The notes beneath the pieces were generated by a model. It saw nothing but the letters and a program-made list of their open reading frames with translations. It did not search any database and was not told the origin of the DNA. A stretch of 64,000 nucleotides of DNA. Origin: Hymenobacter negativus (GTDB lineage Bacteria; Bacteroidota; Bacteroidia; Cytophagales; Hymenobacteraceae). This document shows positions 1-9,309 of this stretch, piece by piece. Location of the stretch: assembly GCF_017571495.1 (NCBI RefSeq), contig NZ_JAGETZ010000019.1, forward strand, positions 1-64,000, read 5' to 3'. A program made the translations under genes and the position numbers. The first letter of the stretch is position 1; each line of letters begins with the position of its first letter.

Positions 1-365
1 TGGGCCGGGTTGGGGTAGAGGCTGGCGAGCTGGGCCAGGGCGGCGGGGGCGTTGGCCAGCACGCGGGCCTGGGGGGTAAAGAGCAGGGCGAAGCGGCCGG
101 CGGGGGCGGTGCCGGGCGCCAGGGTCAGGGCCAGGGCCAGGGCGGGGGTGGCGGCCAGGTCGGTGAAGGTGCCGGTCAGGGCGTCGCGCAGGTAGGCGTG
201 GTAGGCGGCGGGCAGGTGGGCCAGGTGGTCGACGGCGAGCGAGTAGGTGCCGGCGGCGGGCACGGCCAGGCGCAGCGGCAGCAGCACGTCGGCCCCGGTC
301 AGGGCCCCCTGCCCGTTGATGGCCAGCAGCTCCGCACCAGCCTCGGTAGCCAGTTGCAGGCCGTT
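1..365. repeat. Near-identical 3' segment, copy 1
   Basis: Bases 1-365 match 3210-3568 with about six substitutions and one 6-base indel (an extra GGCCAG near 135). Similarity falls sharply outside this block, although both genes are homologous. The copy continues beyond the window edge. Confidence 0.85.
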
Positions 366-2684
366 AGAGCCAGGGAGGGCATATGCGTCGAACGCAGCAT
401 CTAAGCCGGCAGTGGCGCCTTGGTCAAAATAAACAGCCGTTTGTGTGGCAGTAGTAGCATTGCCCAGGCTCAGCAGCAATTGCGGCCGGGTATCGGAAGT
501 GCCACGCTGAAAGGGCGTGTTGTTGTAGGTAGTGAGGCGCTCGGCGTTGGTGAAGGCGATACTGCCGGTCTGGCCCGGGGCGCTGGTCCGTACGAAAAAA
601 CCCTGCGACGAAGGCAGCACGTTGGTACCACCATTCACGCCCACACCACCAACGTAGCTGGCGTAGGAGCCGGTGTATTGGCCGCTGCTTTTGAACACGT
701 ACAGCGCGTTGTCTATGTTGGTCAGGCGGCCGTTGCTGATGACCAGGTTCCAGTCGAGCGGGGCGGGGTAGGGGTTGCCGCGCAGGTGCCAGCCACTTTC
801 CGTCTGGCCGCCGCGCGTGAGCCCGCTGGCTGTCAGCGGGCCGTTGTTAAGCGTACCCACGAAATCGACATTAGCCGACGCTGTGATGTTCACCGTGTAG
901 CCCTGCGTGGGGTTAAGGGCATCGCCCAAGCTATTGGGCGAGAAAAATCCTTTGTCGAAATCCTGCGGCGCGGGGTTGCCGCTGGTCGTCACGCGCTGCT
1001 CGTTGTAGCCAAATACCGTGGGGAAGGGTGTCACCGTGTTGCCCACCGTGTTGTAAGCTGGGTTCACCACGGGCGAATAGCCGGTCGTAGCCAGGTCGGC
1101 CACGGTGCTGCCGCTCACGGGTGGGCTGTAGTGGCGATAGCCCAGGCCAGCGTTGCGGCTGGGGTCGATGTAGCGCTGCACTGTGGCTGCGCCCACCACG
1201 CTGCCGCTGATGTTCACCACCTGTGCCGTGTTATCTGCATCCGAAAGCAGCGTGAACGTCTGGCCCGTCACCGTCAGGTCGCCGTAGAGCGTGAGCAGGC
1301 GGCGCACCGAGGCCGGCGCGGCCAGCGACGCTGCCGGAGCCAGACTGGCCGTGCCCAGCCCAATGGTCAGATTCTGGAAAATGGTGGGCGAGGTGCCGCC
1401 AATGGTCTGGGCCGTATTCAGGTCGAGAATTACGGTGCTGCTGCCGTTGCCGGCCAATGTGCCGCCGTTGTTGGTCCAGTTGCCGCCCACTACCAGGTTG
1501 CTACCGGTTAAGGTCGTCAGTACGGCCCCGCTCGTAAGCGTGAGAGCGTGGGTTTGCTGATTGGAGTTGAGGGTGGGCTGGTTGGGCGTGCCGCCCGGAA
1601 TCACCACGTCGGTGGCCGCGTTGGGCACAAAGGCAGGCGTCCAGTTGGCGGCTGTAAGCCAGTCGGTGCTCACGCCACCGTTCCAGGTGATGGTGGGCGG
1701 TGGCAGCAGCGATACCGCCAGGTCGCGGATTTCGAAGTTGAGCAGCGTGCTGGCCGGCACCGTGTTGCCGAGCTGCGTAGCCACGCCGGTTGCCAGGTCG
1801 AGGCGGTAGGTGTTGCTGGCCCGCGAGCCGTTTGCGCGCGGTTCCGTCACCTCCGTCACGTAGCCCACGTTGGTGTTGGTCGAAGGGTTATAGAAAATAT
1901 CCAGGCCGATATCAGTCGGATTGCCAATGGGGTAAGTGCCCGGCGACGCCCCACCCGTAATCACAAACTGCACGGTACTTTGCGTGTTCAGCGTGCCGCT
2001 ATTGGGCGGATTCTGGATAGATAGCAACCCATTGTTCAGGTAGTCAAAATCGTAGAGCGTGGTCGTTGCCGCCGTGCCTACGAAGGAGTTAGTGTAAGCC
2101 ACCGCGCCCACGCCAGGGTCGGTGGGGCTACCACCAGCGTAGGCCAGGTTGCCATCGATGCCGGCAATGGTCCCGGTAGTGGGCACCAGACGGTAGTTGG
2201 CATTGTTGGTGCTCACCACCCGGATGCGGTCCACGGTCGGGTTGAAGTCGAAGCCAATACGCTCATTGGGGCCGCCCAACTCCAGCCGAATGGCGCTGCC
2301 GATGGGCGAGGCCACATTGGTGCCGGCATTCAGCAGATAGAGCTGAGTATTGGTGCCGGCCGTGCTGGCGTCGTAGCCCAGGGCGTAGAGTAGGTTATCG
2401 GCCGGCCGGTAGTCCATGCCGACCAGCGTTTGACCAACTGCCACCCCCGTGATGCGCAGGGGCGCCAGGTTCAGCGCCGCACCGGTAGTAGCGTCAATCA
2501 GCACCAGCCCTTGCGCCCCCACCGGCTCGCCCCGGAAGTTGGACCCAGTGATGGTGCCGAGGCCCAGAATCGTTTGCGCCCGGCTCAACGACGAATTTGT
2601 CAGCAATGCCAGGAGCATAAGGGCAAAAGCTCCGCAACGGGCCACTACGCTGACTGTCTTTATTGGGTATATGGTGTGATGCAT
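1..2684 (-). CDS. Exported DUF4394 protein, 3' end outside window
   Basis: The reading frame is open from an ATG at 2684 to the window edge (894 codons), so it lacks its stop. The N-terminus is a signal peptide ending in an Ala-Gln site (SRAQ), followed by one DUF4394 domain (motifs GFDFNP, DRIRVVST, YRLVPTTG, QNPPNSGTL) over roughly residues 36-310. A beta-rich region starting with WNGGVSTDWLTAANWTP follows, as in many large surface proteins of Bacteroidota. Comparison with the paralogue at 2990 suggests about 55 residues are missing, carrying the T9SS sorting domain; the last codons read LYPNPA, the start of that domain. It is probably secreted and surface-attached. Function of DUF4394 is unknown. 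The same phase at 2684 and at base 5 supports an intact frame. Confidence 0.85.
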   Translation of the reverse strand, partial: MHHTIYPIKTVSVVARCGAFALMLLALLTNSSLSRAQTILGLGTITGSNFRGEPVGAQGLVLIDATTGAALNLAPLRITGVAVGQTLVGMDYRPADNLLYALGYDASTAGTNTQLYLLNAGTNVASPIGSAIRLELGGPNERIGFDFNPTVDRIRVVSTNNANYRLVPTTGTIAGIDGNLAYAGGSPTDPGVGAVAYTNSFVGTAATTTLYDFDYLNNGLLSIQNPPNSGTLNTQSTVQFVITGGASPGTYPIGNPTDIGLDIFYNPSTNTNVGYVTEVTEPRANGSRASNTYRLDLATGVATQLGNTVPASTLLNFEIRDLAVSLLPPPTITWNGGVSTDWLTAANWTPAFVPNAATDVVIPGGTPNQPTLNSNQQTHALTLTSGAVLTTLTGSNLVVGGNWTNNGGTLAGNGSSTVILDLNTAQTIGGTSPTIFQNLTIGLGTASLAPAASLAAPASVRRLLTLYGDLTVTGQTFTLLSDADNTAQVVNISGSVVGAATVQRYIDPSRNAGLGYRHYSPPVSGSTVADLATTGYSPVVNPAYNTVGNTVTPFPTVFGYNEQRVTTSGNPAPQDFDKGFFSPNSLGDALNPTQGYTVNITASANVDFVGTLNNGPLTASGLTRGGQTESGWHLRGNPYPAPLDWNLVISNGRLTNIDNALYVFKSSGQYTGSYASYVGGVGVNGGTNVLPSSQGFFVRTSAPGQTGSIAFTNAERLTTYNNTPFQRGTSDTRPQLLLSLGNATTATQTAVYFDQGATAGLDAAFDAYALPGSNGLQLATEAGAELLAINGQGALTGADVLLPLRLAVPAAGTYSLAVDHLAHLPAAYHAYLRDALTGTFTDLAATPALALALTLAPGTAPAGRFALLFTPQARVLANAPAALAQLASLYPNPA

Positions 2685-2909
2685 ATTATTTATAATTTTG
2701 GCAAGATGAAAATTGCAAGGCTTCTGGCTGAAAATCAACGGGTTTCAAGGTAGTGAAAAAATGCCTTTGGCTTGTTCGCGTCCGTGTACGGTGCCAGAAA
2801 GGAAAAGATTAATCAAGCGACAATTGACTATAGCTGGTCGCGGCTTGATACAGAAGCTGCGTCGTTTTATAAGCACTTGAATTTCATTATTTCAGCGTAA
2901 GCCTTGCCC
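2685..2909. other. Intergenic region upstream of the first DUF4394 gene
   Basis: This is an AT-richer spacer between two minus-strand paralogues. It should hold the promoter of the gene starting at 2684. I see no convincing -33/-7 pair and no open reading frame that looks real; a weak TACCTTGA occurs on the minus strand near 2750. Confidence 0.4.
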
Positions 2910-2957
2910 AAAAAACAACCCGCCGCCTGACCCATTGTCAGACGGCGGGTTGTTTTT
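2910..2957 (-). terminator. Rho-independent terminator
   Basis: A strong GC-rich hairpin (arms ACAACCCGCCG... / ...CGGCGGGTTGT, loop around CCCATT) is flanked by an A-run on the plus strand, hence a T-run on the minus strand. It lies about 32 bases after the stop of the minus-strand gene ending at 2990. Confidence 0.85.
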
Positions 2958-2989
2958 GAATGGCCAGCGGGCGCCGTAGCGCTCACTAG

Positions 2990-5900
2990 TTATTGGACGA
3001 CGAGTCGTTTGGCGACGATTCCGGCGGGGGTGCGGGCCAGCACGGAGTAGACGCCGGGGGCCAGGCCGGCCAGGGGCAGCTCCAGGGCCTCGCCGGCGCC
3101 GGCGGGCAGGGTGTGGCGCTGCACGGTGCGGCCCAGGTTGTCGACCAGGGAGACGGCCGTGGCCTGGGAGCCGCGCAGGGCCAGGGGCAGGCGCAGGGTG
3201 GCCGCGCCGTGGGCCGGGTTGGGGTAGAGGCTGGCGAGCTGGGCCAGGGCGGCGGGGGCGTTGGCCAGCACGCGGGCCTGGGGGGTGAAGAGCAGGGCAA
3301 AGCGGCCGGCGGGGGCGGTGCCGGGCGCCAGGTTCAGGGCCAGGGCGGGGGTGGCGGCCAAGTCGGTGAAGGTGCCGGTCAGGGCGTCGCGCAGGTAGGC
3401 GTGGTAGGCGGCGGGCAGGTGGGCCAGGTGGTCGACGGCGAGCGAGTAGGTGCCGGCGGCGGGCACGGCCAGCTGCAGCGGCAGCAGCACGTCGGCCCCG
3501 GTCAGGGCCCCCTGCCCGTTGATGGCCAGCAGCTCCGCACCAGCCTCGGTAGCCAGTTGCAGGCCATTGGCATTGGGCAAGGCCGTGGCATCGAACGCGC
3601 GGTCAAAGGCCGCGGTTGCGCCCTGCTCAAAGTAGGCCAGCATCTGGGTGCGGGCGGTAGCATTGCTCAAGCTCAGGGCCAACTGCGGGCGGGTGTCGGC
3701 GGTGCCGCGCTGGAACTGGGCCGTGGTAGCCGTGTCGCGCTCGGCGTTGGTGAAGGTAAGGCTGCCACTGGTGCCGGGAGCACTGGTCCGCACAAAGAAG
3801 CCCTGGCCCACGGGCAGCGAGTTGCTGCCGCCATTGGTCGCCACGCCATTGATGTAGCTGGCGTAGGAGCCGGTGTACTGGCCGCTGCTTTTGAACACGT
3901 ACAGCGCGTTGTCGACACCACTCAGGCGGCCGTTAGTAACCATGCGCTGCCAGTCGAGGGGCGAGGGGAAGGGGTTGCCGCGCAGGTGCCAGCCGCTCTG
4001 GGGCAGGCTGCCCCGCGTGAGGCCGCTCACGCTGATGGGCGTGGCCCCGTTGTTAGCCGTGCCGGTGAAGTCGACCAGAGCCGCAGCGCTGATGTTCACC
4101 GTGTAGCCGCGTGCTGTTTCGAGCGCTTCGGCGGTGCTGGCAGGCACTTCGTAGCCCCGGTCAAAGTCGCGCGAGCCGTTGGCAGGCACGTCGGTGATTA
4201 CACGGCCTTCGTTGTACTTGAAGATAGTTGGGAAGGGCGTAATCGAAACCTGCGTAGGGTCGGCGGCGCTGTTGTAGGCTGCAGCTTGGCTCACTTCAGG
4301 CGAGTAGCCGGCGGTGGCGAAATCAGCCACTGTATTGCCGCTTACCGGCGAGCTGTAGTGGCGGTAGCCCACGCCAGCATTGGCCGAAGGGTCGATGTAG
4401 CGCTGCACCGTGACATTGCCCACGATGGTCCCGCCGCTGTTGGCCACGTAGGCCGTGCCCGCGGCACTGGAAAGCAGCGTCAGCGTCTGGCCAGTGCTGG
4501 TCAGGTTACTGGCCAGTTGCAAGCCCTTGCTGATAGAAACCGGGCCTGCCAGCGTGGTGGCAGCGCTAACATTCAGAATAGGAAAGGTGGTGAGCGTGCC
4601 CGCCAGCGTGTGGGGGCTAGCGCCCGTCAGCACCACCCGGCCATTGCCCTGCGCGCCCAATGCTGCCACGGAGCCCGAGTTGTTGGTGAAGTTGCCACCT
4701 ATCAACAGTACGCCATTGTCGGCCAGGGTCAGCACCGCGCCGCTGTTCAGAGTTATGTTGCGGGCCTGCTTGCCGGTGCCATTGCTGGCCGATATCGTGG
4801 GCTGGTTGGGCGTGCCGCTCGGAATTACCACATCGTTATTAGCGGTGGGTACCTGGGCGGGCGTCCAGTTGGCGGCCGTAAGCCAGTCGGTGCTTACACT
4901 ACCATTCCAGGTGAGCAGGGTGCCGGCCGAGATAAAGGCGGCCAGGCCGCTCACGTCGCCACCGTTGCCGATGGTGCCTTTCGGCGTAGCTGCGCCCGAT
5001 GCCAAATCCACGGTAAACAGTTGGTCATTCAGCGAAGCCCCCGAGTTTACCGACAGGTAGGCCGTGTTGGTGGTCGTGCTGGGTATGTTGTAAATGTCGA
5101 AATCAGCCCCACGCGGCGTCGTGGGCACCGTCAGGCCCGAGGGGCCCACCAGTACCAGAGTGCCATTGTTGGGCGGATTCTGGATATAAAGGTTGGCGTT
5201 GGTGGCGTCGTAGTCGTAGAGCGTGGTGCTGTTCGAGCTACTCTGATTGTTGGTATAAGCGGCGGCGCTGATAACCGGGCCGGCCGTGAGCGTGCCATCG
5301 GTAGCGGCAACGGCGCCAGTAGTGGGCACCAAGCGGTAGTCGGCCCGGTTGGTGCTCACCACCCGGATGCGGTCCACGGTCGGGTTGAAATCAAACCCAA
5401 TTCGGTCGCTGGCCCCGCCCAGTGGCAGCTGCACGGGTCCGGTGCCAATGGGAGTGAGGGCCCCCGTGGTCACATTCACGGTATAAAGGCGGGTGTTGGT
5501 AGTGGCCGGGTCGTAGCCCAGCGCGTACAGCTCGCCGGTAGCGGGCCGGAAGTCCAGGCCCGCCAGCGTTTCGCCAGCGTTCAGGCTGCCCAGGGCCACG
5601 GTGGAGCGCAGCAGGCTCGGCGAGTCAGATAGGAAGGAGACCAACTGGCCACCGCTTACGGCGTATAGCAATTGGCCGCTGGTGGTGAGCGTAGCCGAAG
5701 GCACAGCGGCAATGTCGCGGATTTCAAAGTTAGCCTGCTGCGGTATGGTATTGCCCACCAGCGTGGCCAGGCCCGTTTCCAAGTTTAGCGTATATAGGTT
5801 ACTGCCGCCCACATTATTCACTTCTTCGAGGTAGGCCACGTTCTGGCCGGTGGTCGGGTTGAAGTAGATATCCAGGTCGAAGCCCCGCGCCGAGCCCACA

Positions 5901-6664
5901 CCGATGGCCGGGTTGTTGAGGCGCAAAGGACCCACAGTGTTCAGCGTGCCGCTATTGGGTGGGTTCTGCGTGGTCAGAAAACCGTTGTTCTGGAGGTCGT
6001 TGTTCAGCTCGTCGAGGTCGTAGAGCAGGGTGTTGAGTGGCGCGGCCCCGGTCACCGAGTTGGTGTAAGCGCCCGTACCGACCCGCGGCGTAGTGCCGGC
6101 ATTCGTATCGGTGGCAGCGTAGGCCAGAGGGCCGTCGGTGGCAGCAATGGCGCTGGTGGTAGGCACCAGGCGGAAGTTCGCGCCGGTTGTGCTCACCACC
6201 CGAATGCGGTCGGCCTGCGGATTAAAGTCAAACCCGATGCGGTCAGTCGGTCCGCCCAGGGCCAATGCAAATTGGGGAGCTACGGCGGTTGTAAATCCGG
6301 TAGCCGGGTCTATTGTGTAAAGCTGCGCCTGCCCCGCGCCATTATAGCCCAAGCCATATAGCACACCCGTAGCCGGCCGAAAATCCATGCCCACTAGCGG
6401 CAGGCCCGTAGTGGGCACGCCCCCACTGGTAACATATGTTATGGGAGTGGGCGCAAAGGTGTTGGTCAGGCCGGTGGTCAGGTTAATGGTAATCAGCCCT
6501 TGCCCGCCGATGGTAGGGCCGGCTGTGGATGTACCCAACCCGTAAACCGTTTGAGCCTGAGCGGCTGATGTGGCCCCCAGCAGCAGGCCCGCACCCAGCG
6601 CGACGCCCATTAAGCGACGGAAGTGCCGGCCCGAAGCCAGCAGCGAAGGTAAGCGTGTGTACAT
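2990..6664 (-). CDS. Large exported protein with two DUF4394 domains and a T9SS sorting domain
   Basis: 1224 residues from the ATG at 6664; a longer frame starts 13 codons upstream, but MYTRLPSLLA gives a good signal peptide ending AQAQ. Two DUF4394 units follow in tandem (about residues 35-320 and 325-580), each with the RIGFDFNP / DRIRVVST / YRLVPTTGAVAATDG / QNPPN(S/N)GTL pattern. Next comes a WNGSVSTDWLTAANWTP region and a YRHYSSPVSGNTVADF / GWHLRGNPFPSPLDW block typical of large Bacteroidota surface proteins. The last 85 residues (LYPNPA, GVYSVLARTPAG, KRLVVQ) form a type A T9SS sorting domain. It is therefore probably exported through SecYEG and then T9SS. Its role is unknown. Its 3' end is almost identical to that of the neighbouring paralogue at position 1. 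Confidence 0.88.
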   Translation of the reverse strand: MYTRLPSLLASGRHFRRLMGVALGAGLLLGATSAAQAQTVYGLGTSTAGPTIGGQGLITINLTTGLTNTFAPTPITYVTSGGVPTTGLPLVGMDFRPATGVLYGLGYNGAGQAQLYTIDPATGFTTAVAPQFALALGGPTDRIGFDFNPQADRIRVVSTTGANFRLVPTTSAIAATDGPLAYAATDTNAGTTPRVGTGAYTNSVTGAAPLNTLLYDLDELNNDLQNNGFLTTQNPPNSGTLNTVGPLRLNNPAIGVGSARGFDLDIYFNPTTGQNVAYLEEVNNVGGSNLYTLNLETGLATLVGNTIPQQANFEIRDIAAVPSATLTTSGQLLYAVSGGQLVSFLSDSPSLLRSTVALGSLNAGETLAGLDFRPATGELYALGYDPATTNTRLYTVNVTTGALTPIGTGPVQLPLGGASDRIGFDFNPTVDRIRVVSTNRADYRLVPTTGAVAATDGTLTAGPVISAAAYTNNQSSSNSTTLYDYDATNANLYIQNPPNNGTLVLVGPSGLTVPTTPRGADFDIYNIPSTTTNTAYLSVNSGASLNDQLFTVDLASGAATPKGTIGNGGDVSGLAAFISAGTLLTWNGSVSTDWLTAANWTPAQVPTANNDVVIPSGTPNQPTISASNGTGKQARNITLNSGAVLTLADNGVLLIGGNFTNNSGSVAALGAQGNGRVVLTGASPHTLAGTLTTFPILNVSAATTLAGPVSISKGLQLASNLTSTGQTLTLLSSAAGTAYVANSGGTIVGNVTVQRYIDPSANAGVGYRHYSSPVSGNTVADFATAGYSPEVSQAAAYNSAADPTQVSITPFPTIFKYNEGRVITDVPANGSRDFDRGYEVPASTAEALETARGYTVNISAAALVDFTGTANNGATPISVSGLTRGSLPQSGWHLRGNPFPSPLDWQRMVTNGRLSGVDNALYVFKSSGQYTGSYASYINGVATNGGSNSLPVGQGFFVRTSAPGTSGSLTFTNAERDTATTAQFQRGTADTRPQLALSLSNATARTQMLAYFEQGATAAFDRAFDATALPNANGLQLATEAGAELLAINGQGALTGADVLLPLQLAVPAAGTYSLAVDHLAHLPAAYHAYLRDALTGTFTDLAATPALALNLAPGTAPAGRFALLFTPQARVLANAPAALAQLASLYPNPAHGAATLRLPLALRGSQATAVSLVDNLGRTVQRHTLPAGAGEALELPLAGLAPGVYSVLARTPAGIVAKRLVVQ
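3210..3568. repeat. Near-identical 3' segment, copy 2
   Basis: This is the partner of bases 1-365. It encodes the stretch before and at the start of the T9SS sorting domain of the double DUF4394 protein. Recent gene conversion or unequal recombination between the tandem genes is the likely cause. Confidence 0.85.
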
Positions 6665-6825
6665 AGTACGACGAAAAAGGTTGGTGGAGAGTGAAAAGCA
6701 CACGCCGCTCCATCCGCAAACAGGCGGCGTGACTAAGCTACGTGCAGCGGTGAACAGTTGGATGGAGTTTTAATGAGTTTTTAATAATTAAATCAAGCCC
6801 TTTTTCGATTATTAAAAACTAGTAC

Positions 6826-6867
6826 AGTAAAAAGCCCCCAATTATCCAAAATTGGAGGCTTTTTACT
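6826..6867 (-). terminator. Rho-independent terminator
   Basis: Inverted repeat AGTAAAAAGCC... / ...GGCTTTTTACT with an internal CCAAT/ATTGG stem lies 18 bases after the stop of the minus-strand gene ending at 6886. The A/T flanks make it usable on both strands. Confidence 0.8.
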
Positions 6868-6885
6868 GCATAAACTTTTGGGTTG

Positions 6886-8118
6886 CTACTCGACGGTAAG
6901 GCGCCGGGCCACCAGCCCCGCTGCCGTATGGGCCAGCACCGAGTACACGCCCGGCGCAAGCCCGGTCAGGGGCAACGCAAGCTCTTCGCCCGCACCCACC
7001 GCCAGCGTGCGAGCGAGCACAACCCGACCCAGGTTATCCGTCACTGTTACGGGCACCGCCGCCGGGCCGCGCAGGGCTGCTGGCAGCCGAAGTGTGGCCG
7101 TGCCATGCGCCGGGTTGGGATAAAGCCCGGCCAACTGGGCCAGGGCCGCCGGAGCCGTGCTCAATGGTGTGCCAATGGTCAGGGCCAAGTCACGAATTTG
7201 AAACGGCACCACCGAAGGCACGGTGTTACCGACCAGTGTGGCCAAGCCCGTGGTGAGGTTCAGGCGGTAGAAGTTGCTGCTGCCGCCGGCCGTCACTTCT
7301 GTCAGGAACCCTTCGTTGCGATTGGTGCTGGCGTTGGCGTAGATATCGAAGTCGACGGCCTGCGGCGAGCCGATGCCGTACGTGCCCGATGCCACCTGAA
7401 ACATGGCCGTGACCGGACTCGTTAGCACCCCACCGTTTGGTGGGTTCACCACCGAAAACAGGCCGTTATTCAGCTCATCAAAGGCATACAGCGTAGTGCT
7501 GGTCGCGCCGGGGTAGGAGTTGGTATACGCCACCGCGCCAATGCCCGGCACGGCCGGTGTGCCGCTGGCGTAGCCCAGGTTTGTATCGGTGCCCGCGATG
7601 GCCCCGGTGGCAGGGGCTAGGCGGTAATTGGCGCGCGTAGTGCTCACCACCCGAATCAGGTCGGCAACCGGGTTGAAATCGAAACCAATGCGCGCGGTGC
7701 GGCGGCCCAGTTCCAGCCGCACGGCCGTGCCTACTGCGGTGGCCGCGCCAGTACTGGTATTCAAGGTGTAGAGCTGGGCATTGGGAGTGGGGGCCACCGC
7801 CACGGTGTCGTAGCCCAAGCCGTAGAGCAGGCTATTGCTGGGCCGGAAATCGATGCCAACCATTTTCTGACTGGCCGGCAAGCCGCTAAGCTGAATGGGG
7901 GCGCCCACTGCCACTCCATTGGTCAGGTTGATGGTAACGAGCCCCTGCGAGCCTGCAGTATAGGTAAGATAGTTGGCAGTAACCGTGCCCAGGCCATACA
8001 CGGTTTGGGCTTGTGCGGCCGGTACAATCGGCAATGCTCCCAGCAGGGAACCCAGCAGCCAGCAGCGGGAAGAAAACGACGGAAGTAGGCGTAAATTCAT
8101 GGGAGAAAGGGATTTCAT
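6886..8118 (-). CDS. Exported single-domain DUF4394 protein with T9SS sorting domain
   Basis: 410 residues from the ATG at 8118 (MKSLSP); a second ATG six codons later (8100) is an equally good start. The signal peptide ends AQAQ and is followed directly by VYGLGTVTANY. One DUF4394 domain spans about residues 38-320 (motifs ARIGFDFNP, IRVVSTTRANYRL, VNPPNGGVL). A T9SS type A sorting domain of about 85 residues follows (LYPNPAHGTATLRLP, GVYSVLAHTAAG, ARRLTVE). This is the minimal form of the family seen here: it lacks the long beta-rich middle region of its two paralogues downstream. Long N-terminal extension of the frame beyond 8118 lies in the spacer and is unlikely to be coding. Confidence 0.87.
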   Translation of the reverse strand: MKSLSPMNLRLLPSFSSRCWLLGSLLGALPIVPAAQAQTVYGLGTVTANYLTYTAGSQGLVTINLTNGVAVGAPIQLSGLPASQKMVGIDFRPSNSLLYGLGYDTVAVAPTPNAQLYTLNTSTGAATAVGTAVRLELGRRTARIGFDFNPVADLIRVVSTTRANYRLAPATGAIAGTDTNLGYASGTPAVPGIGAVAYTNSYPGATSTTLYAFDELNNGLFSVVNPPNGGVLTSPVTAMFQVASGTYGIGSPQAVDFDIYANASTNRNEGFLTEVTAGGSSNFYRLNLTTGLATLVGNTVPSVVPFQIRDLALTIGTPLSTAPAALAQLAGLYPNPAHGTATLRLPAALRGPAAVPVTVTDNLGRVVLARTLAVGAGEELALPLTGLAPGVYSVLAHTAAGLVARRLTVE

Positions 8119-8155
8119 AAATGTGCTTTCCCAAACGGTCCCACCGGGCCGAAAG

Positions 8156-8695
8156 TTACTTGGCAGCTTCGCCCGTGCTTTGTTCCACCACCCGCACCGC
8201 ATCGCCCACCCGGATGACGCCACCCTGCGCAATGTGCGCCGTGAGGCCACCGTGCCCGCGCATGGCGTTGTAGCCGCCGGGACCCAGCTCTTCCTCCATG
8301 CGTGAGCAAGGGTGGCACTCGCCGGTGATGTCCAGAATTACCTCATCACCAATGCGAATCTGGCGATTCTTCAGGGCCAGCAGGTTCAGGCCGCTTACCA
8401 CCAGGTTGCGACGCAGGCGACCGGGCTCCACCGGCATATCTAGCCCGAGGTAGCCCGCTACCGCCGCCAGGTGCTCGTGCTGGATAAGCGTGACCTGTCG
8501 CTTGCCGCCCGTTTTGGGCCGCGCGTGGTCGCCAAATATGTGCGAATCCGTTTTCAGCTCCGCCTCGGGCACCGACACCAGCGGCTCGCGGCGCACCGGC
8601 CGCTGGCCAATCCACTCCAGGCGGCCGGTTTGGGGCAGCGTAGCCAGCAGCCGGGCCACAGTAGATTTATCATCGCCGAAGAAGGGGAAAGGCAT
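8156..8695 (-). CDS. MOSC domain protein
   Basis: 179 residues. The family is named after the molybdenum cofactor sulfurase C-terminal domain and binds or transfers sulfur or metal-bound sulfur. The conserved cysteine region is ECHPCSRME (Cys127 and Cys130), preceded by FGDHARPKTGGKRQVTL and followed by GHGGLTAHIAQGG, as in stand-alone MOSC proteins. The whole protein is one domain and has no signal peptide, so it is probably cytosolic. No molybdoenzyme gene is visible nearby, and its substrate cannot be said. It ends 37 bases upstream of the DUF4394 gene at 8118. Confidence 0.8.
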   Translation of the reverse strand: MPFPFFGDDKSTVARLLATLPQTGRLEWIGQRPVRREPLVSVPEAELKTDSHIFGDHARPKTGGKRQVTLIQHEHLAAVAGYLGLDMPVEPGRLRRNLVVSGLNLLALKNRQIRIGDEVILDITGECHPCSRMEEELGPGGYNAMRGHGGLTAHIAQGGVIRVGDAVRVVEQSTGEAAK

Positions 8696-8844
8696 GTTTT
8701 TGGTGATTAATGGTCAGTGAGTAATGAGTTGCTTTATGCATCAGGTGCCTTATCTGCTTCGTCTGGCTCTTCTCTTCGTGGAAGAGGGGTAGGAGAGGCC
8801 CTATGCCAGCAAAATGGTTAGTAATAAGTTGCTTTCAGCAACAA

Positions 8845-9309
8845 TCACAGCTCATCTGCCGTGCCGAAGCCCTCCCGGATTTCGGTATGTCGAATCTGGC
8901 CACCAAGGTTGCCGGCCCGCGCCAGCAGGCTGAAGCTAATGGTGGCCGCCACCAGCGTGAGTAACGAAAGTAGGCGGGCTTTGGGTGAATTATTTTTCAG
9001 CATTAGCAGGCTGAGTAACGCCAGGGAAGCGGCTCCTTCCAATACCCAAAAACCCAGCTCGGCAGCTTCGGCGTGGTTGTGAATGAGGGCCCGGCTGACG
9101 CGGGGCAGGTTTTGCACGATGGCCGCCGCGCCGGCCCCCGTAAGCTGGGCGGGCAGGCACAGCAAGCCCGCCGCCAGCACAGCCACGTGGCCGGCCTTTG
9201 TCAGACTGCTATTTTGCCGCAGCAGGCCCACACCCAGCAGCACGGCGGCGAATAAGCTGCCGATAATAGGCACATGATTAACAATGAGATGAATATGAGC
9301 CTGATTCAT
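8845..9309 (-). CDS. Four-helix membrane protein, DUF2231-like
   Basis: 154 residues from MNQAHIHLIVNHVPIIG (ATG at 9309; an in-frame ATG 11 codons earlier gives a poor N-terminus). Four hydrophobic stretches are visible at about residues 10-30, 37-57, 83-100 and 110-130. Conserved-looking histidines sit at the N-terminus (HIH, NH) and near the C-terminus (GGQIRHTEIR), a pattern that recalls DUF2231-type membrane proteins thought to be linked to respiratory or haem proteins. That link is an inference from family resemblance. It lies alone, divergent from the protease gene at 9628. Confidence 0.65.
   Translation of the reverse strand: MNQAHIHLIVNHVPIIGSLFAAVLLGVGLLRQNSSLTKAGHVAVLAAGLLCLPAQLTGAGAAAIVQNLPRVSRALIHNHAEAAELGFWVLEGAASLALLSLLMLKNNSPKARLLSLLTLVAATISFSLLARAGNLGGQIRHTEIREGFGTADEL

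Noticed and set aside
420..1511. 363-codon plus-strand frame
   Set aside because: Antisense of the first DUF4394 gene, with the same compositional artefact.
2993..5632. 879-codon open frame on the plus strand
   Set aside because: It is the antisense of the DUF4394 gene; the translation is Gly/Arg/Val/His-rich with no domain, as expected in GC-rich DNA. The minus-strand frame has a signal peptide and domains.
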